Assembly (NCBI GenBank): GCA_963924555.1
Contig: OZ004587.1
Coordinates: 992,001-1,056,000, forward strand
Direction of reading: 5' to 3'
Length of the DNA: 64,000 nt
Source: Crambe crambe
Taxonomy: Eukaryota; Porifera; Demospongiae; Poecilosclerida; Crambeidae
Shown here in pieces: positions 54,405 to 64,000 of this stretch (positions are counted from its first letter, which is position 1; the number at the start of each line of letters is the position of its first letter). The notes below the pieces were generated by a model, which ran no database searches, had not been told where the DNA came from, and worked only from the letters and a program-made list of their open reading frames with translations. The position numbers and the translations under genes were made by a program.

Positions 54405-54960
54405 AAGATTACTGCGATTTACTGTATTCTGTTGAGAGATAGGGGTCCATTTTGTCCGGTTGGCACATTAGCATCATGTTGATCACTTCTAAGGTGCCCT
54501 TGTTTATTTAGCAACAGAATAAAGTTGCTGCTACTGCATTAGCTCGAATGAAAAGGTGCAATGATATTCTTTTTTAAGTCAGGATGGACAGAGGAAGGGA
54601 AGACATTAGAGAATTCCCTGAAATAATAATAATTGTTAGAATCACTGAATTTCAATCCTGATTCCGAAGCATATGAATTATTAGCTAGCTACTTACATTC
54701 TGAAGCAATAATAATTAAGACTATCCTTACCTCATTTTTTATTTAGAAGAAATTTTGTAGGTACGTATACCTCAGCTTGGCTGTGGATGACGTGATAAGG
54801 TTAGAGGGCATAGTAACTGATAGTCCCAAAAAGGTATACACAATCACTATTGAAACACCACAATAGTAGAGAGGTATAGTATTGGGGAGTCTACCTGCCA
54901 TATTGTATGTACATGTGGACTATAATAATAGGTTACTATTATAACTTCAGTATAAAGAAA

Positions 54961-55006
54961 ATGGAATTTCTAGTGCTACTGCTATTGGCATCTCTACAGG
55001 TTGTGT
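54961..55006 (+). pseudogene. Duplicated start of the 1253-aa gene
   Basis: An ATG followed by codons for EFLVLLLLASL, nearly identical to the start of the gene 132 bp downstream, then QVV and a stop. A local tandem duplication of the 5' end is the simplest reading. Confidence 0.75.
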
Positions 55007-55092
55007 AGAGGACTCATTTACTAATTTGTAGCAGCTATAATAGGCTACATTTATATTGTACAATATATAGCTTACAGCTATATAGGAAAAAA

Positions 55093-58000
55093 ATGGAGTT
55101 TCTGGTGCTACTGCTATTGGCATCTCTATGGAGTGTGTCTAGCATTGCAAGTTATGAATCCACGATAGCTGTGTACGATCCTAAAAGTGAAGTGGATCAG
55201 ACTTGTACCAGTGGAACATCACACCAGTACCCCATGGAAGATCTCGATCATCTCCCCTTGAGCGATACGCAAGTAAGGATATGTTCCTCTCACTTGGAGC
55301 TGAGCATAAACATCACGATTTCTTATCCAAGGAAGTTATCTATTTTGGGGTATGATTATCCTCTCATTAGCTGTCCAGACAATACTTCAGCTGGAATTAG
55401 CTTTGTTGGTGCACATGATTTAGAGTTACTGAATTTTACAATTGTGAATTGTGGTCTAGAGATTGAAATTGACGAAGAGCCAATGGAGGGACCTAGTACC
55501 AACATCAAGGCAAGTATTAATGTGCAAAACAGTACTAATGTGCACATTGCTAACGTTCGAGTCACAAGTGGGCCAGGATCTGGGTTGTCCTTGTTCTATA
55601 ATGATGGAGTCGTTCAGATATCAAATTGCACTTTCAAAGAGAATGGTTATGACAAAACCAGTGGAGGAAATGGTGTCTACATGGAGACTTATGGTGGTGA
55701 CTTCAACAATGGTATAACTGCCGAGTACATCTTCGATCTATGCTGCTTCATCAACAATAATGCCAGTACAGGCAATGACAACAAAATTAAAGGATTCAGT
55801 CGATTTGATAAAGGAGGTGGGTTGTGCATTTATATGCGAGGAAGCAGAGGAGTATCAATACTCATCACCGATTCAACATTCCAAGGAAATGAGGTGGCCC
55901 ACTATGGTGGGGGATTAATGACCACTTACATCGGAGGGGCTAGAAACAACACCCTAAGTGTGGTCAATTCCAAATTCCTTAACAACACAGCCAAATTTGG
56001 AGGCGGCAACTATGTTGGGTATTTGCACACTCGTCTTCCTACTTTGCAAACTCCAATAAACTGTTCGTTTGTTTTCAAGTCTAGCATTTTTCTTGTCAAT
56101 TCAGCAGATTTTGGTGGAGGTACTAGCATATTTTCTACTCAATCACTGTCCAATGATGGTAAGGGTGAAGTTCATTTTGAAAACTGTACATGGAAGGGTA
56201 ATACTGGACAATTTGGAGCTGCTATTACTCTTTTGCCTAATGCATGGAATCTATTTGAAAAGGGTTATCTACCGACACCGATATTCTCAGACTGCACACT
56301 TGAATCAAATATCGTAAAGGAGAAATTTATTCAACAAAAGGGAAATATTTCCCAGTTTTCAAAAGGTTTGGGAGCCTTTTACTGCTCAAATCATATCATC
56401 ATATTCAAGAACAAGACTGAATTCATGAAAAATAATAGTTCTGCTCTCTACTTGGGCTCCAGTACAGCAATTTTCGACAAGTATTCTGTTGTTAACTTCT
56501 CTGATAATTCAGGCTATAGTGGTGGAGCCATACACCAATCTGCCTCTGTAGTGTATGTTTCTGATAATTCCAGAGTGTATTTCAGTCGGAACACAGCTTA
56601 TGACAAAGGTGGTGCAATCTACCAACACTCTTATGAAGTGTACATATTCGACTATTCTAGGACTTGCTTTATCGACTATGTGAATAACGAAATTGATGTT
56701 GAGAAGAGGAATATCTCTGTAGAATTTCTGCAGAATAAAGCAGGAACAGGCAATAATGTATCAGGTTATGGGCACTCAATATATGCTTCATCTTTACTTC
56801 CCTGCTACACACGTTTCTCTTTTTCAGCCTCAAATCTTTCCATCGATATCTTCAACCAAATTGGAAATTTCACATTCATTCCCAAGAATGAGTTGGATGT
56901 AGTCACAGCGGTCAATCACTCAGACATTTATGAGTCAGGTTCACATTGGTCATATTTCATACCAGGCAAAGAAACACAGCTTCTATATGATGATGTTGAT
57001 GATCTTAATAAGTCTGTAAGTACTGACTATCTGGTGACAATACAGAACAAACCTGGAGCAACCATACGAACCAGTCAATCTTATTCTCACATTGCTGGGG
57101 ATCAAACACTTGCATTATATGGCAAAGTCAGAGATCATGCCACCATTATACTCTCATCTACAACAGCTCGGCAGATAGCACTGTCGTTTGAAGTCGAGAT
57201 GCAGCCATGTCCACCAGGGTTCATTCAACAGAATCTCCTGGAAGGAAAGGAAAAGTCAGGACCATGCATATGCTCAGTCGACACTAAGAGTCAATATCTG
57301 GGAATTAAAAGCTGCAATTTAACCAGTTTACAAGCCTATAGGACCCGTGGTATCTGGATTGGCTACAAAGCGAATCAAAGTGAAAGTGAAGATTCATTGA
57401 TATCTTGTTTCTGTCCACCAGGTTTCTGCTCAAGTGAGGACAATCTTTTGCTTCCTTCTACAGCAAACAGAGAAGAACTGAATGAACGGGTGTGTACTGA
57501 TTCTCGTAAAGGTGTCCTTTGTGGCCATTGCAATGATGACTTTTCAGTTTACATGCACTCTCTTGAATTCAGCTGCAAGCCTAACAAACATTGTGAATTG
57601 GGCTGGATTTTTTACATACTAAGTAACATGCTTCCAGTGACTATCATTTTTCTTGTGATCATCATATTCAACATTCCTTTCACATCAGGAGCGATAAATG
57701 GCTTCATATTTTACTGTCAGGTGGTTTCTATGTTTCACGTAAGTGCCGATGACTCTATTGAATTCCCCTCTTCTGCTCAAACTCTCAATAGGGTCTCTTC
57801 GTTCATTTATTTGGCTCATAATCTATTTCCGTTTGTTCTTGACGAGCTTTCATTCTGCCTATGGGAAAAGGCAACTGCACTCGATGTGCTAGCCTTCAGC
57901 TATGTGACTCTGGTCTACTCTTTCACCTTAGTGATAGTGGTGATACTGGTGATGAATAAGTGTGTGTCCAGATGCAGCTGCAAAACTTTACAGAATACAC

Positions 58001-58854
58001 AATTTTTAAACCTTCAGAGCAGCAAAATTCATGGCTTAACAACATTCCTAATTCTTTGTTATGCTCAGTGTATATTTGTTTCAATCTTGTTGCTGGCCTC
58101 TGCAAAAATTCGCCACAGGGAATCGGACCAGAACAGTACTCAAACAGTGGTTTATTACAATGGAGAAATAACCTGGATGAGCTCTGAACACTTACCTTAC
58201 GCCATTCCTGCTCTGATTTTCCTTGTGTTAATCTCCATCCCTCCAATCGCTCTACTTATCTATCCTCTTCACTACAAGGTTCTTTCTGCCCTCAGGCTGG
58301 CAGAATCAAAGCACATCACATTCCTTTTCAATCCACTTGAACGACTAAAGCCTTTTCTGGATTCTTTCCAAAGCTGCTTCAAAGATGAGTATCGTTTCTT
58401 TTCGGGATTATATTTCGTATACAGGTTTCTTATCATGATGAATATGGGGATCAACTACTTGCAAGACAGTTTCATCTTTCTTGAGGCACAGTTGATCTTC
58501 ATGCTAATCCTGCATGGAGTATGTCAGCCTTACAAGAAGAGAGCTCACAATATCATCGATACTTTGCTGTTTAATAACCTTGCCCTGATCAATGCTATAA
58601 CAATGTACAACTTTTATAACATTAATTCAAAACTGGAGCATAGAGAAAGGGTCCGTATTACTACCTGGATACAGACTGTGTTGATAATCTTGCCATTTTT
58701 AGTAATGGTGACTTTCCTGCTGGGAAATGTAATAATTACTTTAATGAGAAGCTTTAGAAAATACAAAAAGTCGTCAGAATCGATTGAGAGTGAGAGTGAG
58801 AATGACAGTTTAATTCCTACTTCACATATGTCTTACGGTTCCAGAGATTCATAA
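55093..58854 (+). CDS. Large membrane protein: beta-helix ectodomain plus about 8-10 TM segments, 1253 aa
   Basis: Signal peptide (MEFLVLLLLASLWSVSSIAS). Residues about 80-640 look like a right-handed beta-helix with the FxxN...GGA[I/L] pattern of chlamydial Pmp-type repeats: FQGNEVAHYGGGL, FLNNTAKFGGG, FLVNSADFGGG, FSDNSGYSGGAIHQ, FSRNTAYDKGGAIYQ. Many N-sequons indicate an extracellular location. A Cys-rich module follows (about 703-832): CPPGF, CFCPPGFC and VCTDSRKGVLCGHC. From about 836 to 1218 there are 8-10 hydrophobic spans (starting near 836, 867, 929, 981, 1036, 1100, 1126, 1154, 1192), then a Ser/Glu-rich cytoplasmic tail. No receptor family motif (DRY, NPxxY, GPS) is visible. I recall this architecture as an abundant uncharacterised family in sponges. 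A surface receptor or adhesion role is an inference. Single exon. Confidence 0.85.
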   Translation: MEFLVLLLLASLWSVSSIASYESTIAVYDPKSEVDQTCTSGTSHQYPMEDLDHLPLSDTQVRICSSHLELSINITISYPRKLSILGYDYPLISCPDNTSAGISFVGAHDLELLNFTIVNCGLEIEIDEEPMEGPSTNIKASINVQNSTNVHIANVRVTSGPGSGLSLFYNDGVVQISNCTFKENGYDKTSGGNGVYMETYGGDFNNGITAEYIFDLCCFINNNASTGNDNKIKGFSRFDKGGGLCIYMRGSRGVSILITDSTFQGNEVAHYGGGLMTTYIGGARNNTLSVVNSKFLNNTAKFGGGNYVGYLHTRLPTLQTPINCSFVFKSSIFLVNSADFGGGTSIFSTQSLSNDGKGEVHFENCTWKGNTGQFGAAITLLPNAWNLFEKGYLPTPIFSDCTLESNIVKEKFIQQKGNISQFSKGLGAFYCSNHIIIFKNKTEFMKNNSSALYLGSSTAIFDKYSVVNFSDNSGYSGGAIHQSASVVYVSDNSRVYFSRNTAYDKGGAIYQHSYEVYIFDYSRTCFIDYVNNEIDVEKRNISVEFLQNKAGTGNNVSGYGHSIYASSLLPCYTRFSFSASNLSIDIFNQIGNFTFIPKNELDVVTAVNHSDIYESGSHWSYFIPGKETQLLYDDVDDLNKSVSTDYLVTIQNKPGATIRTSQSYSHIAGDQTLALYGKVRDHATIILSSTTARQIALSFEVEMQPCPPGFIQQNLLEGKEKSGPCICSVDTKSQYLGIKSCNLTSLQAYRTRGIWIGYKANQSESEDSLISCFCPPGFCSSEDNLLLPSTANREELNERVCTDSRKGVLCGHCNDDFSVYMHSLEFSCKPNKHCELGWIFYILSNMLPVTIIFLVIIIFNIPFTSGAINGFIFYCQVVSMFHVSADDSIEFPSSAQTLNRVSSFIYLAHNLFPFVLDELSFCLWEKATALDVLAFSYVTLVYSFTLVIVVILVMNKCVSRCSCKTLQNTQFLNLQSSKIHGLTTFLILCYAQCIFVSILLLASAKIRHRESDQNSTQTVVYYNGEITWMSSEHLPYAIPALIFLVLISIPPIALLIYPLHYKVLSALRLAESKHITFLFNPLERLKPFLDSFQSCFKDEYRFFSGLYFVYRFLIMMNMGINYLQDSFIFLEAQLIFMLILHGVCQPYKKRAHNIIDTLLFNNLALINAITMYNFYNINSKLEHRERVRITTWIQTVLIILPFLVMVTFLLGNVIITLMRSFRKYKKSSESIESESENDSLIPTSHMSYGSRDS

Positions 58855-59279
58855 AAGTTTTCTTATTAGCTGTTCTCCTCCTTTTTATCAAAACATTTTA
58901 CACACATTAATCACAATCATTATCATGCACAAATCCGTTTTTGTTATTATTTTGTTGTTGTTCTTATTGTTTATTGTTGTTTATCATAATCATTTTGTTT
59001 TCGTTATTGTTTATTCTACCGTGTGTTATATATCAGGAGCAGGATTTACTAAGTGGGAAGAAGGAGCTCTTCTGGTTTGTTTAGCCATAACTGCATCATT
59101 TTGTGTAGTACTCAGCAACCAGTAGAAGACTCTAAGGCAGTAGTGAGGGCTGGCACTCTATTATAATATACAGGAAATGTGTATGGTGTGTGTATAGTTA
59201 TTCTGTATGTATGGCTTGGGTCAGTCATAGTTCAAACAATGTTCATACGTACATGTCTGGTTGAGATAGCATGTCTTTA
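58855..59279. other. Intergenic, no gene seen
   Basis: 58935-59010 is a TTGTTATT-rich low-complexity stretch. No clear polyadenylation signal was seen just after the large gene. Confidence 0.5.
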
Positions 59280-59830
59280 TTCACGTAAGAGGAGGAAAAA
59301 TCCAGTTCTATTTTGCTCGGATGTTTGGAGCAGTGATTGCTTATAACATTGTGAGTCCTCATCACTCTTGCCATTATTTGTGTTATTGTGACCTTTGACT
59401 CCCTTTCTTAGATGAAGGTATTCTTAAGCATGCATGCACTCTTCTGATATCTTTGATCATGATCAACTCTATCAGAGGATAGAAGACGACGAATGCCAAG
59501 TAGGAAAATGAATACACTTACTGTATAGTAGCCTAGAGGAATATGGGAGATATAATATGATCAGAAACCTGCAAATAGTAAGGGTGATGCATGCAAGGAT
59601 ATTCAATAACTGAAGATAATGTATGTGTATGTGATGTATGTCACTCCTTGTGTGACTCTGGCTGGAACTGCTGGCACAATCTCTGAAGGAAGAAGGAAGC
59701 AGTGGAGGAAGCGTAACAAATAAACAGAACTCAGTGGAGGAAGCGAAACAGAGAAGCAGCTCTTTGTGTGGAAAAAGTGAGACAAACATTATCAATGTGT
59801 TGAGTGGCACTCTACGTATCTGCAGCTGCC
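59280..59830 (+). pseudogene. Receptor remnant related to 61471, with internal inversion
   Basis: 59305-59400 matches the TM6 region of the 426-aa receptor (TTTTGCTCGGATGTTTGGAG, AACATTGTGAGTC, ATTGTGACCTTTGAC). 59435-59515 matches the TM7 region (CCTCTGATAGAGT, ATGATCAAAGATAT, ACTTGGCATT) but on the opposite strand. 59778-59820 again matches on the plus strand (ATTATCAATGTGTTGAG, GGCACTCTACGTAT) the tail coding NIVENIVRHGTLYV. Confidence 0.75.
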
Positions 59831-61470
59831 AGCAGACACGACGAAAGGACCAAAACGGTCATTACTGCTCAAATTGAATTAGAATACTCACCGAGCAGAA
59901 ACTCTATAGTTAGTGACGTACAACATGCTTAGAATGCCAAGTTCACTCAGCACTTACATGTACATACGTAGCTATGGACTAATTGTGTACACTGTATCAA
60001 GCTATAATACATTAGACCTTCACATAATCCTGCCCTCACTTATAGATTAATAATAGCATTTACATCCTGCAGGGCAGCTGCTGCAACATGTAGCTATGGT
60101 ATCAATAACTTAAATATGTATCTCTTAGAAGCAACAAGGAAGGGTGTGGGGTAAATGGTTCAATCATGGTTATCAAAGGAACAGTACTTCCTGAAGTGTG
60201 CCAGGCCAGCTGTTCCTTTTGAACCATTAAACTTTCTATGAACTTTCTTAAACTTTCTATGAACTTTCTTAAACCATTAAACTTTCTATGAACTTTCTTG
60301 AACCATTAAAATCTCCTCAGCACTAATGAAGCACGAATCACTAACCATGACTTCTCAACAATTTCACAAACCTGTCTGCCAATTTAACTCCACCTTGAAG
60401 ACCACTGTCAAAGTTACCTTTGCCCTTGCCATCCCTCCCTCCTAAGCTCTCCCTCCCCCATGGTGCACCTTCTCCCTTTCTCCTCCCCTCATTGGTTACA
60501 GTACCTATTATTTATGGGTACGAAAAAAATTTACAATTTTTGTGAGTCCAATGTGTTTAATTCAGCAGCTATGGAGAAATACTGATACTAGCCAAGGCTT
60601 CAAGGTATTTAGGAATTGTAATTCAAGCAGAAGCAGCTAAATTTAATAATATTAACCTCGTCCCCTTCCACTGTTTCCTCCCATACACAAACTTCCCCCT
60701 TTCTTTGGTTCAGTAAACGTCCCATACAAAAGCAGCCACAAATGAATAGTTTGTTATGCTACAGATGCGTAAATGGAGATTGGCACAGGCATGCATGCCA
60801 AGTGATTTCACCACACCAAGTTAAAGTTAATCATTCACTTATGGTTCTAAGTCCACTTATTCTCAGCATTGGAGGTCAATAATTGCTATATGAATACAAT
60901 ACAATGCTAAAGCCCTATCAGTTCTACTATGTGTGAAATTGTTGCTAATTACGTCCAGTCATGACTTGTGGTAAATCCAATAAGCACTAAAGCCATATTA
61001 GTTTCTACTGTACGTATATGATATGAAATTGTCATGAGGGATACTTTTCGTGGTGAAGCGTGAACTATAAAATACCTTTTGTGTATATCAATATCAATTT
61101 ACCACGCAAAACTTACAGTATGACCACAGATGTTGTATGTAGGTGTTTACATGTGTGACTATATAAGGTGCATGTGGCTGCATAATGGCTATTATTGTTG
61201 TGATGATAATGCTTGGGAATGTTTAGGCTAAACAAATAAAACTCTAATTTCTACTTGGCATCACATTTATTACATGCATGCAGAGCAAGTGATTAATGCT
61301 ATATAGTCGGTAGTTTTACATAGATTGAGGCATAATAGTGAAGCTGAGTGACTAAATTGTAGAACAATTACTAGTGTATATACAATATCTATGATATTGA
61401 CTTCTTTATTACCAGCCACTCTATACTATAGAGCATCTACGACGGCATAGCTAGTTCAGAATAATTTTCG
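59831..61470. other. Intergenic; short repeats
   Basis: 60123-60190 repeats 49545-49600. 60222-60310 is a tandem repeat of AAACTTTCTATGAACTTTCT, alternating with AACCATT. No gene was seen. Confidence 0.6.
60222..60310. repeat. Short tandem repeat (AACTTTCTATGAACTTTCTT)
   Basis: Three copies of a 19-26 bp unit, two of them separated by AACCATTAA. Confidence 0.85.
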
Positions 61471-62751
61471 ATGTCTCAAATTACCATCAACTTCAGCTGT
61501 TTGGCACCTAATCTGAGCCAGGATTCAGTGACAGCAAGTGCATGGAGACTCGGTGTATTTGATGATGAACACGTTTGGAATGTGAATGTTATAGCTGCCT
61601 TTCTGACTCTCTTCTTTGTGATAGGGTTGCCATGGAACTTGCTGGTGATCGCAGCTATCATTAAAGAGAGACTGTATGTCCAGCCATCAGTGATTCTACT
61701 CCTCAACTTAGCCATTGCTGATCTCTTGATGTGTCTCCTTGTCATGCCTTTCAATATCGTATCTGGAATAGCAGGTGAATTCATTTTCGGGGACAACGAC
61801 ATCGTACGTTGCAGAGTTTGTCAGACTGGTTTCTTCTTGACACTACTAACCTTCTCCTCCTTTCATACTGTCACTCTGATGTCTGTGGATCGATTGATTT
61901 ATATCATGAAGCCGATAGAGTATTACAACATATGCACAGTAAAAAAGACGATTGCTGTCATCATGATTGCATGGTTGGTGTGTTTGATTCTCTCCATCCT
62001 TCCACTCTTTCAATTTGGTGAAATCCATTTTGGTCTTTCGGTGGGCATGTGTGTGGTCGCTATTCTTGGTGGATCAGAACATGAAAATAATCTTTATTAT
62101 GTGATTCTCTTAGTTTGTGAGATAATGGTCGTTCTGCTGGTGTTCATAGTTGCTAATGTCGTCTTTGTCTGTCTTGTGTTAAAGCATTTGAACTCAGGAC
62201 GGAAAATAAGGAAGAGAGCTTTTACCTCATCACAGAACAGCGGCATTCAAGAAAATCAGAAATCACTCAAAATGAGAAATAAGACACAATTTTATCTTGC
62301 TCGCATGTTTGGAGCGGTTATCGTTACTAACATTGTGAGTCTAATTCCACTCATAGCTCTAGCTATAGCAGGTGCCATTGTGACCTTCGACCGTATCCCT
62401 CTTGGTTTCAAGTCTTTTTCATACTTGGCATTTATCTCTCAGACTGTCTTCCATCCTCTGATAGAGTCAGTCATGATCAAAGATATTAGAAGAGTGCTTC
62501 AGGATGTCTTGATGTGTAGATGTCGATGCTTAAAACAGAAAAGGATTCAGCATCTTCCTCCTAGTTCTCCAAAGAAAATGATCCAGAGACATCAAGTAAC
62601 TGATTTGGAAATCAACATTGTCGAGAATATTGTGAGACATGGCACTCTGTATGTGAATGTGATTACTGCTGTTGATGCATGTTCTGAAAGAGGCAGCTCA
62701 CTGCATGGAGGAAATGAAACAGATGATGTGTCCATCTCAGCTGAAGTATAA
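61471..62751 (+). CDS. Rhodopsin-like 7-TM receptor, 426 aa
   Basis: Start MSQITINFSCLAPNLSQDSV; the N terminus (NFSC....L....SVT....W) matches the array receptors, so of the plus-strand genes this is the closest to them. GLPWN (52-56), LNLAIAD (78-84; Asp 2.50 present), FGDNDIVRC before TM3, DRL (140-142), ICL2 MKPIEYYNICTVKK, W168 (4.50), PLFQFGEI at the TM4 end as in the array, HPLIE (328-332) for NPxxY. TM5 lacks the usual Pro (aligned residues are Val/Leu) and TM6 has LIP (Leu at 6.48). ICL3 is longer than in the array (KIRKRAFTSSQNSGIQENQK). The tail begins MCRCRCLKQKR and runs for about 75 residues. AATAAA follows at 62790. Single exon. Confidence 0.9.
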   Translation: MSQITINFSCLAPNLSQDSVTASAWRLGVFDDEHVWNVNVIAAFLTLFFVIGLPWNLLVIAAIIKERLYVQPSVILLLNLAIADLLMCLLVMPFNIVSGIAGEFIFGDNDIVRCRVCQTGFFLTLLTFSSFHTVTLMSVDRLIYIMKPIEYYNICTVKKTIAVIMIAWLVCLILSILPLFQFGEIHFGLSVGMCVVAILGGSEHENNLYYVILLVCEIMVVLLVFIVANVVFVCLVLKHLNSGRKIRKRAFTSSQNSGIQENQKSLKMRNKTQFYLARMFGAVIVTNIVSLIPLIALAIAGAIVTFDRIPLGFKSFSYLAFISQTVFHPLIESVMIKDIRRVLQDVLMCRCRCLKQKRIQHLPPSSPKKMIQRHQVTDLEINIVENIVRHGTLYVNVITAVDACSERGSSLHGGNETDDVSISAEV

Positions 62752-63164
62752 CAACCATTTTATTAATACAAGTTTGTGTGATTCAATAGAATAAAGTATA
62801 TAACCATATCAAAACCACAACTACCGTTGAACTTGATCAAAAGCTAGCTGGATGTTATCTATAGCTAATGCATGCACTAGTTATGTGCTCGTAGCACAGA
62901 AGAGCGAGCGAAGCAATACAGCTTGTTGTATATCACAATCTAGCCAGATAATCTTTTTTGTGAACTTTAACCCTTCATGATTGCATATCTCACTTATTAT
63001 GTTAACACACCTTACCGATTTTGTGCTGTACATGTGCACATGTGACTTGTATGATTGTATCTGAATGAATAGACACGGTTTGCTTTTGTGAAAACTTTAA
63101 ATGTTGCATTATGATATTTTGGAGTTGCATGCCCTCTTCTTGTAGCCCTTGATACTACTAACCT

Positions 63165-63385
63165 AGCTTCTCTTGCCTTTTTTATCCAGCCTTATTTTTC
63201 AGACTCTGCTCTTCTTTTTTCTCTATCTTTTTCATTTCTTCTGGACTTGCTCTTATTGTTTTCTTCTTTCTCTATCCCTTTCATTTCTTTTATCTAGCCT
63301 TGACCATCTTTATTCAGACCTTCTTCTGGCTCTATCCTTTGCATTCCTTCGGTCTAACCTTGCTCTTTTTTTCCTCACTTTCCAT
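63165..63385. repeat. Polypyrimidine tract with diverged tandem units
   Basis: About 220 bp of T/C-rich plus strand, with recurring TTCTCTATC, TTTCATTTCTT and CTTGCTCTT words spaced roughly 55-65 bp apart. Confidence 0.7.
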
Positions 63386-63446
63386 CGTTAGTATTTTGCA
63401 CATGCACAGTATTTTACCCTTGGAGCTTGACGTACCAATATGTAAT

Positions 63447-63561
63447 AGTTAGAACACGGTAGTCTGGTGATTATGGCCAATAAACAACCGAATCCGAGGG
63501 CGCAGCCCGAGGATAAGGTTGTTTATTTGGCCATAATCACCAGGACTACCGTGTTCTAACT
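63447..63561. mobile_element. Foldback element, arms about 44 bp, CpG-rich loop
   Basis: AGTTAGAACACGGTAGTCTG onward (63447-63489) is mirrored at 63517-63561 with few mismatches. The loop reads GAATCCGAGGGCGCAGCCCG. Non-coding MITE-like element. Confidence 0.85.
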
Positions 63562-64000
63562 GTTATATATCCCCAGGGCGCACGATTTCATTGGTCGGTC
63601 TGTAGCTAGAGCGTAGCTACCCCTTAGTTACGAAACAAAACGAAAACTCCTGCCATGGCTTGTCCCTGTCCTGTGATGTGCCGTTGTTCAGACGCCAACT
63701 CTAGCCTCGTGCTCTCAAGCAAGACTACGAACTACGAGGCTCCTCCCATGCCCACCACACCCAGCTATTAACGAGTTCCTCCACCCACGTTTTGTGTTTG
63801 CTAGCGACAGCGAAGCTAGCGGAAGGTATGACGCCAAATACCAATGGGCCTTAGAAATAATTTCTTCTTGTGGAAAATTGCAAAAAAAAAAAGAAGTTTC
63901 CTTGTGACCCAGCACCAGATGACTTCTTCATTTTCCAACAATCAGCTATAAACTACCCAGAGACAGAAATAGATTCTTTAGTAATAGTTAATGACAATGT

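Larger units (their letters stand above)
51463..55092. other. Intergenic; repeats only
   Basis: Contains the repeat at 52721-52944, the foldback at 54271-54404 and the duplicated 5' end of the next gene at 54961-55006. A TAGC microsatellite lies at 53506-53524. No other gene was seen. Confidence 0.6.
62752..64000. other. Intergenic to the window edge
   Basis: Polyadenylation signal AATAAA at 62790-62795. A pyrimidine tract (63165-63385) and a foldback (63447-63561) are listed separately. 63600-64000 has a higher GC content and may approach a gene beyond the edge, but no supported exon is visible. Confidence 0.5.

Noticed and set aside
63173..63391. Leu/Ser/Phe-rich 72-codon frame
   Set aside because: Low-complexity pyrimidine tract.
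63600..64000. Possible first exon of a gene beyond the right edge
   Set aside because: Higher GC content and an ATG near 63656, but the frame is short and no splice site stands out.

Overview
The window looks like AT-rich animal DNA, most probably from a sponge (demosponge). The organism is inferred, not proven. Reasons: no operons; single-exon rhodopsin-type receptors in a lineage-specific tandem array; one small gene with a clear GT-AG intron; a very large beta-helix plus multi-membrane-span protein of a kind I associate with sponges; many short inverted-repeat elements and truncated retroelements. No rRNA, tRNA or CRISPR array was seen.

Layout. 2.4-3.6 kb: a two-exon gene for a small secreted 10-cysteine protein (+). 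4.4-38.6 kb: a tandem array of closely related 7-TM receptor genes, all on the minus strand. Eight copies are intact (4442, 7763, 16316, 18370, 25867, 29100, 33659, 35950), one is intact except for a single stop codon (23148), and the rest are broken copies or scraps (6530, 13026, 19902, 22236, 24505, 31412, 37345). The array arose by block duplication: 3.7-19.8 kb and 19.9-35.7 kb carry related units in partly shuffled order. In four of five clear pairs one member is intact and the other dead. The left edge ends in a more divergent receptor (38147-38560) cut at its DRY-like motif by a 5'-truncated Penelope-like retroelement. Next to it is a 5'-truncated LINE with a 9-bp target duplication (38613-39788).

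40-64 kb, plus strand: three larger, more divergent receptors of the same superfamily, of 450 aa (40062), 653 aa (45786) and 426 aa (61471), two decayed relatives (41770-43020 and 59280-59830, the latter with an internal inversion), and a 1253-aa protein (55093) with a Pmp-like FxxN/GGAI beta-helix ectodomain, a Cys-rich module and about 8-10 membrane spans. The rest is non-coding and carries MITE-like elements, foldbacks, a 22-bp minisatellite, microsatellites and a G26 run.

How it fits together. All receptors keep class A landmarks (GxPWN in TM1, DRF/DRL after TM3, W in TM4), but TM7 reads HPxxE where class A normally has NPxxY, and the array members also have Asn instead of Asp at 2.50. 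Paralogues differ most in TM3 positions that line the ligand pocket, in ECL2, ECL3 and ICL3. The simplest reading is a fast-turnover chemoreceptor-like cluster in a nerveless animal. Ligands, G-protein coupling and expression cannot be told from sequence. Residue superscripts such as 3.32 are Ballesteros-Weinstein numbers, counted by hand from R3.50, P6.50 and P7.50.
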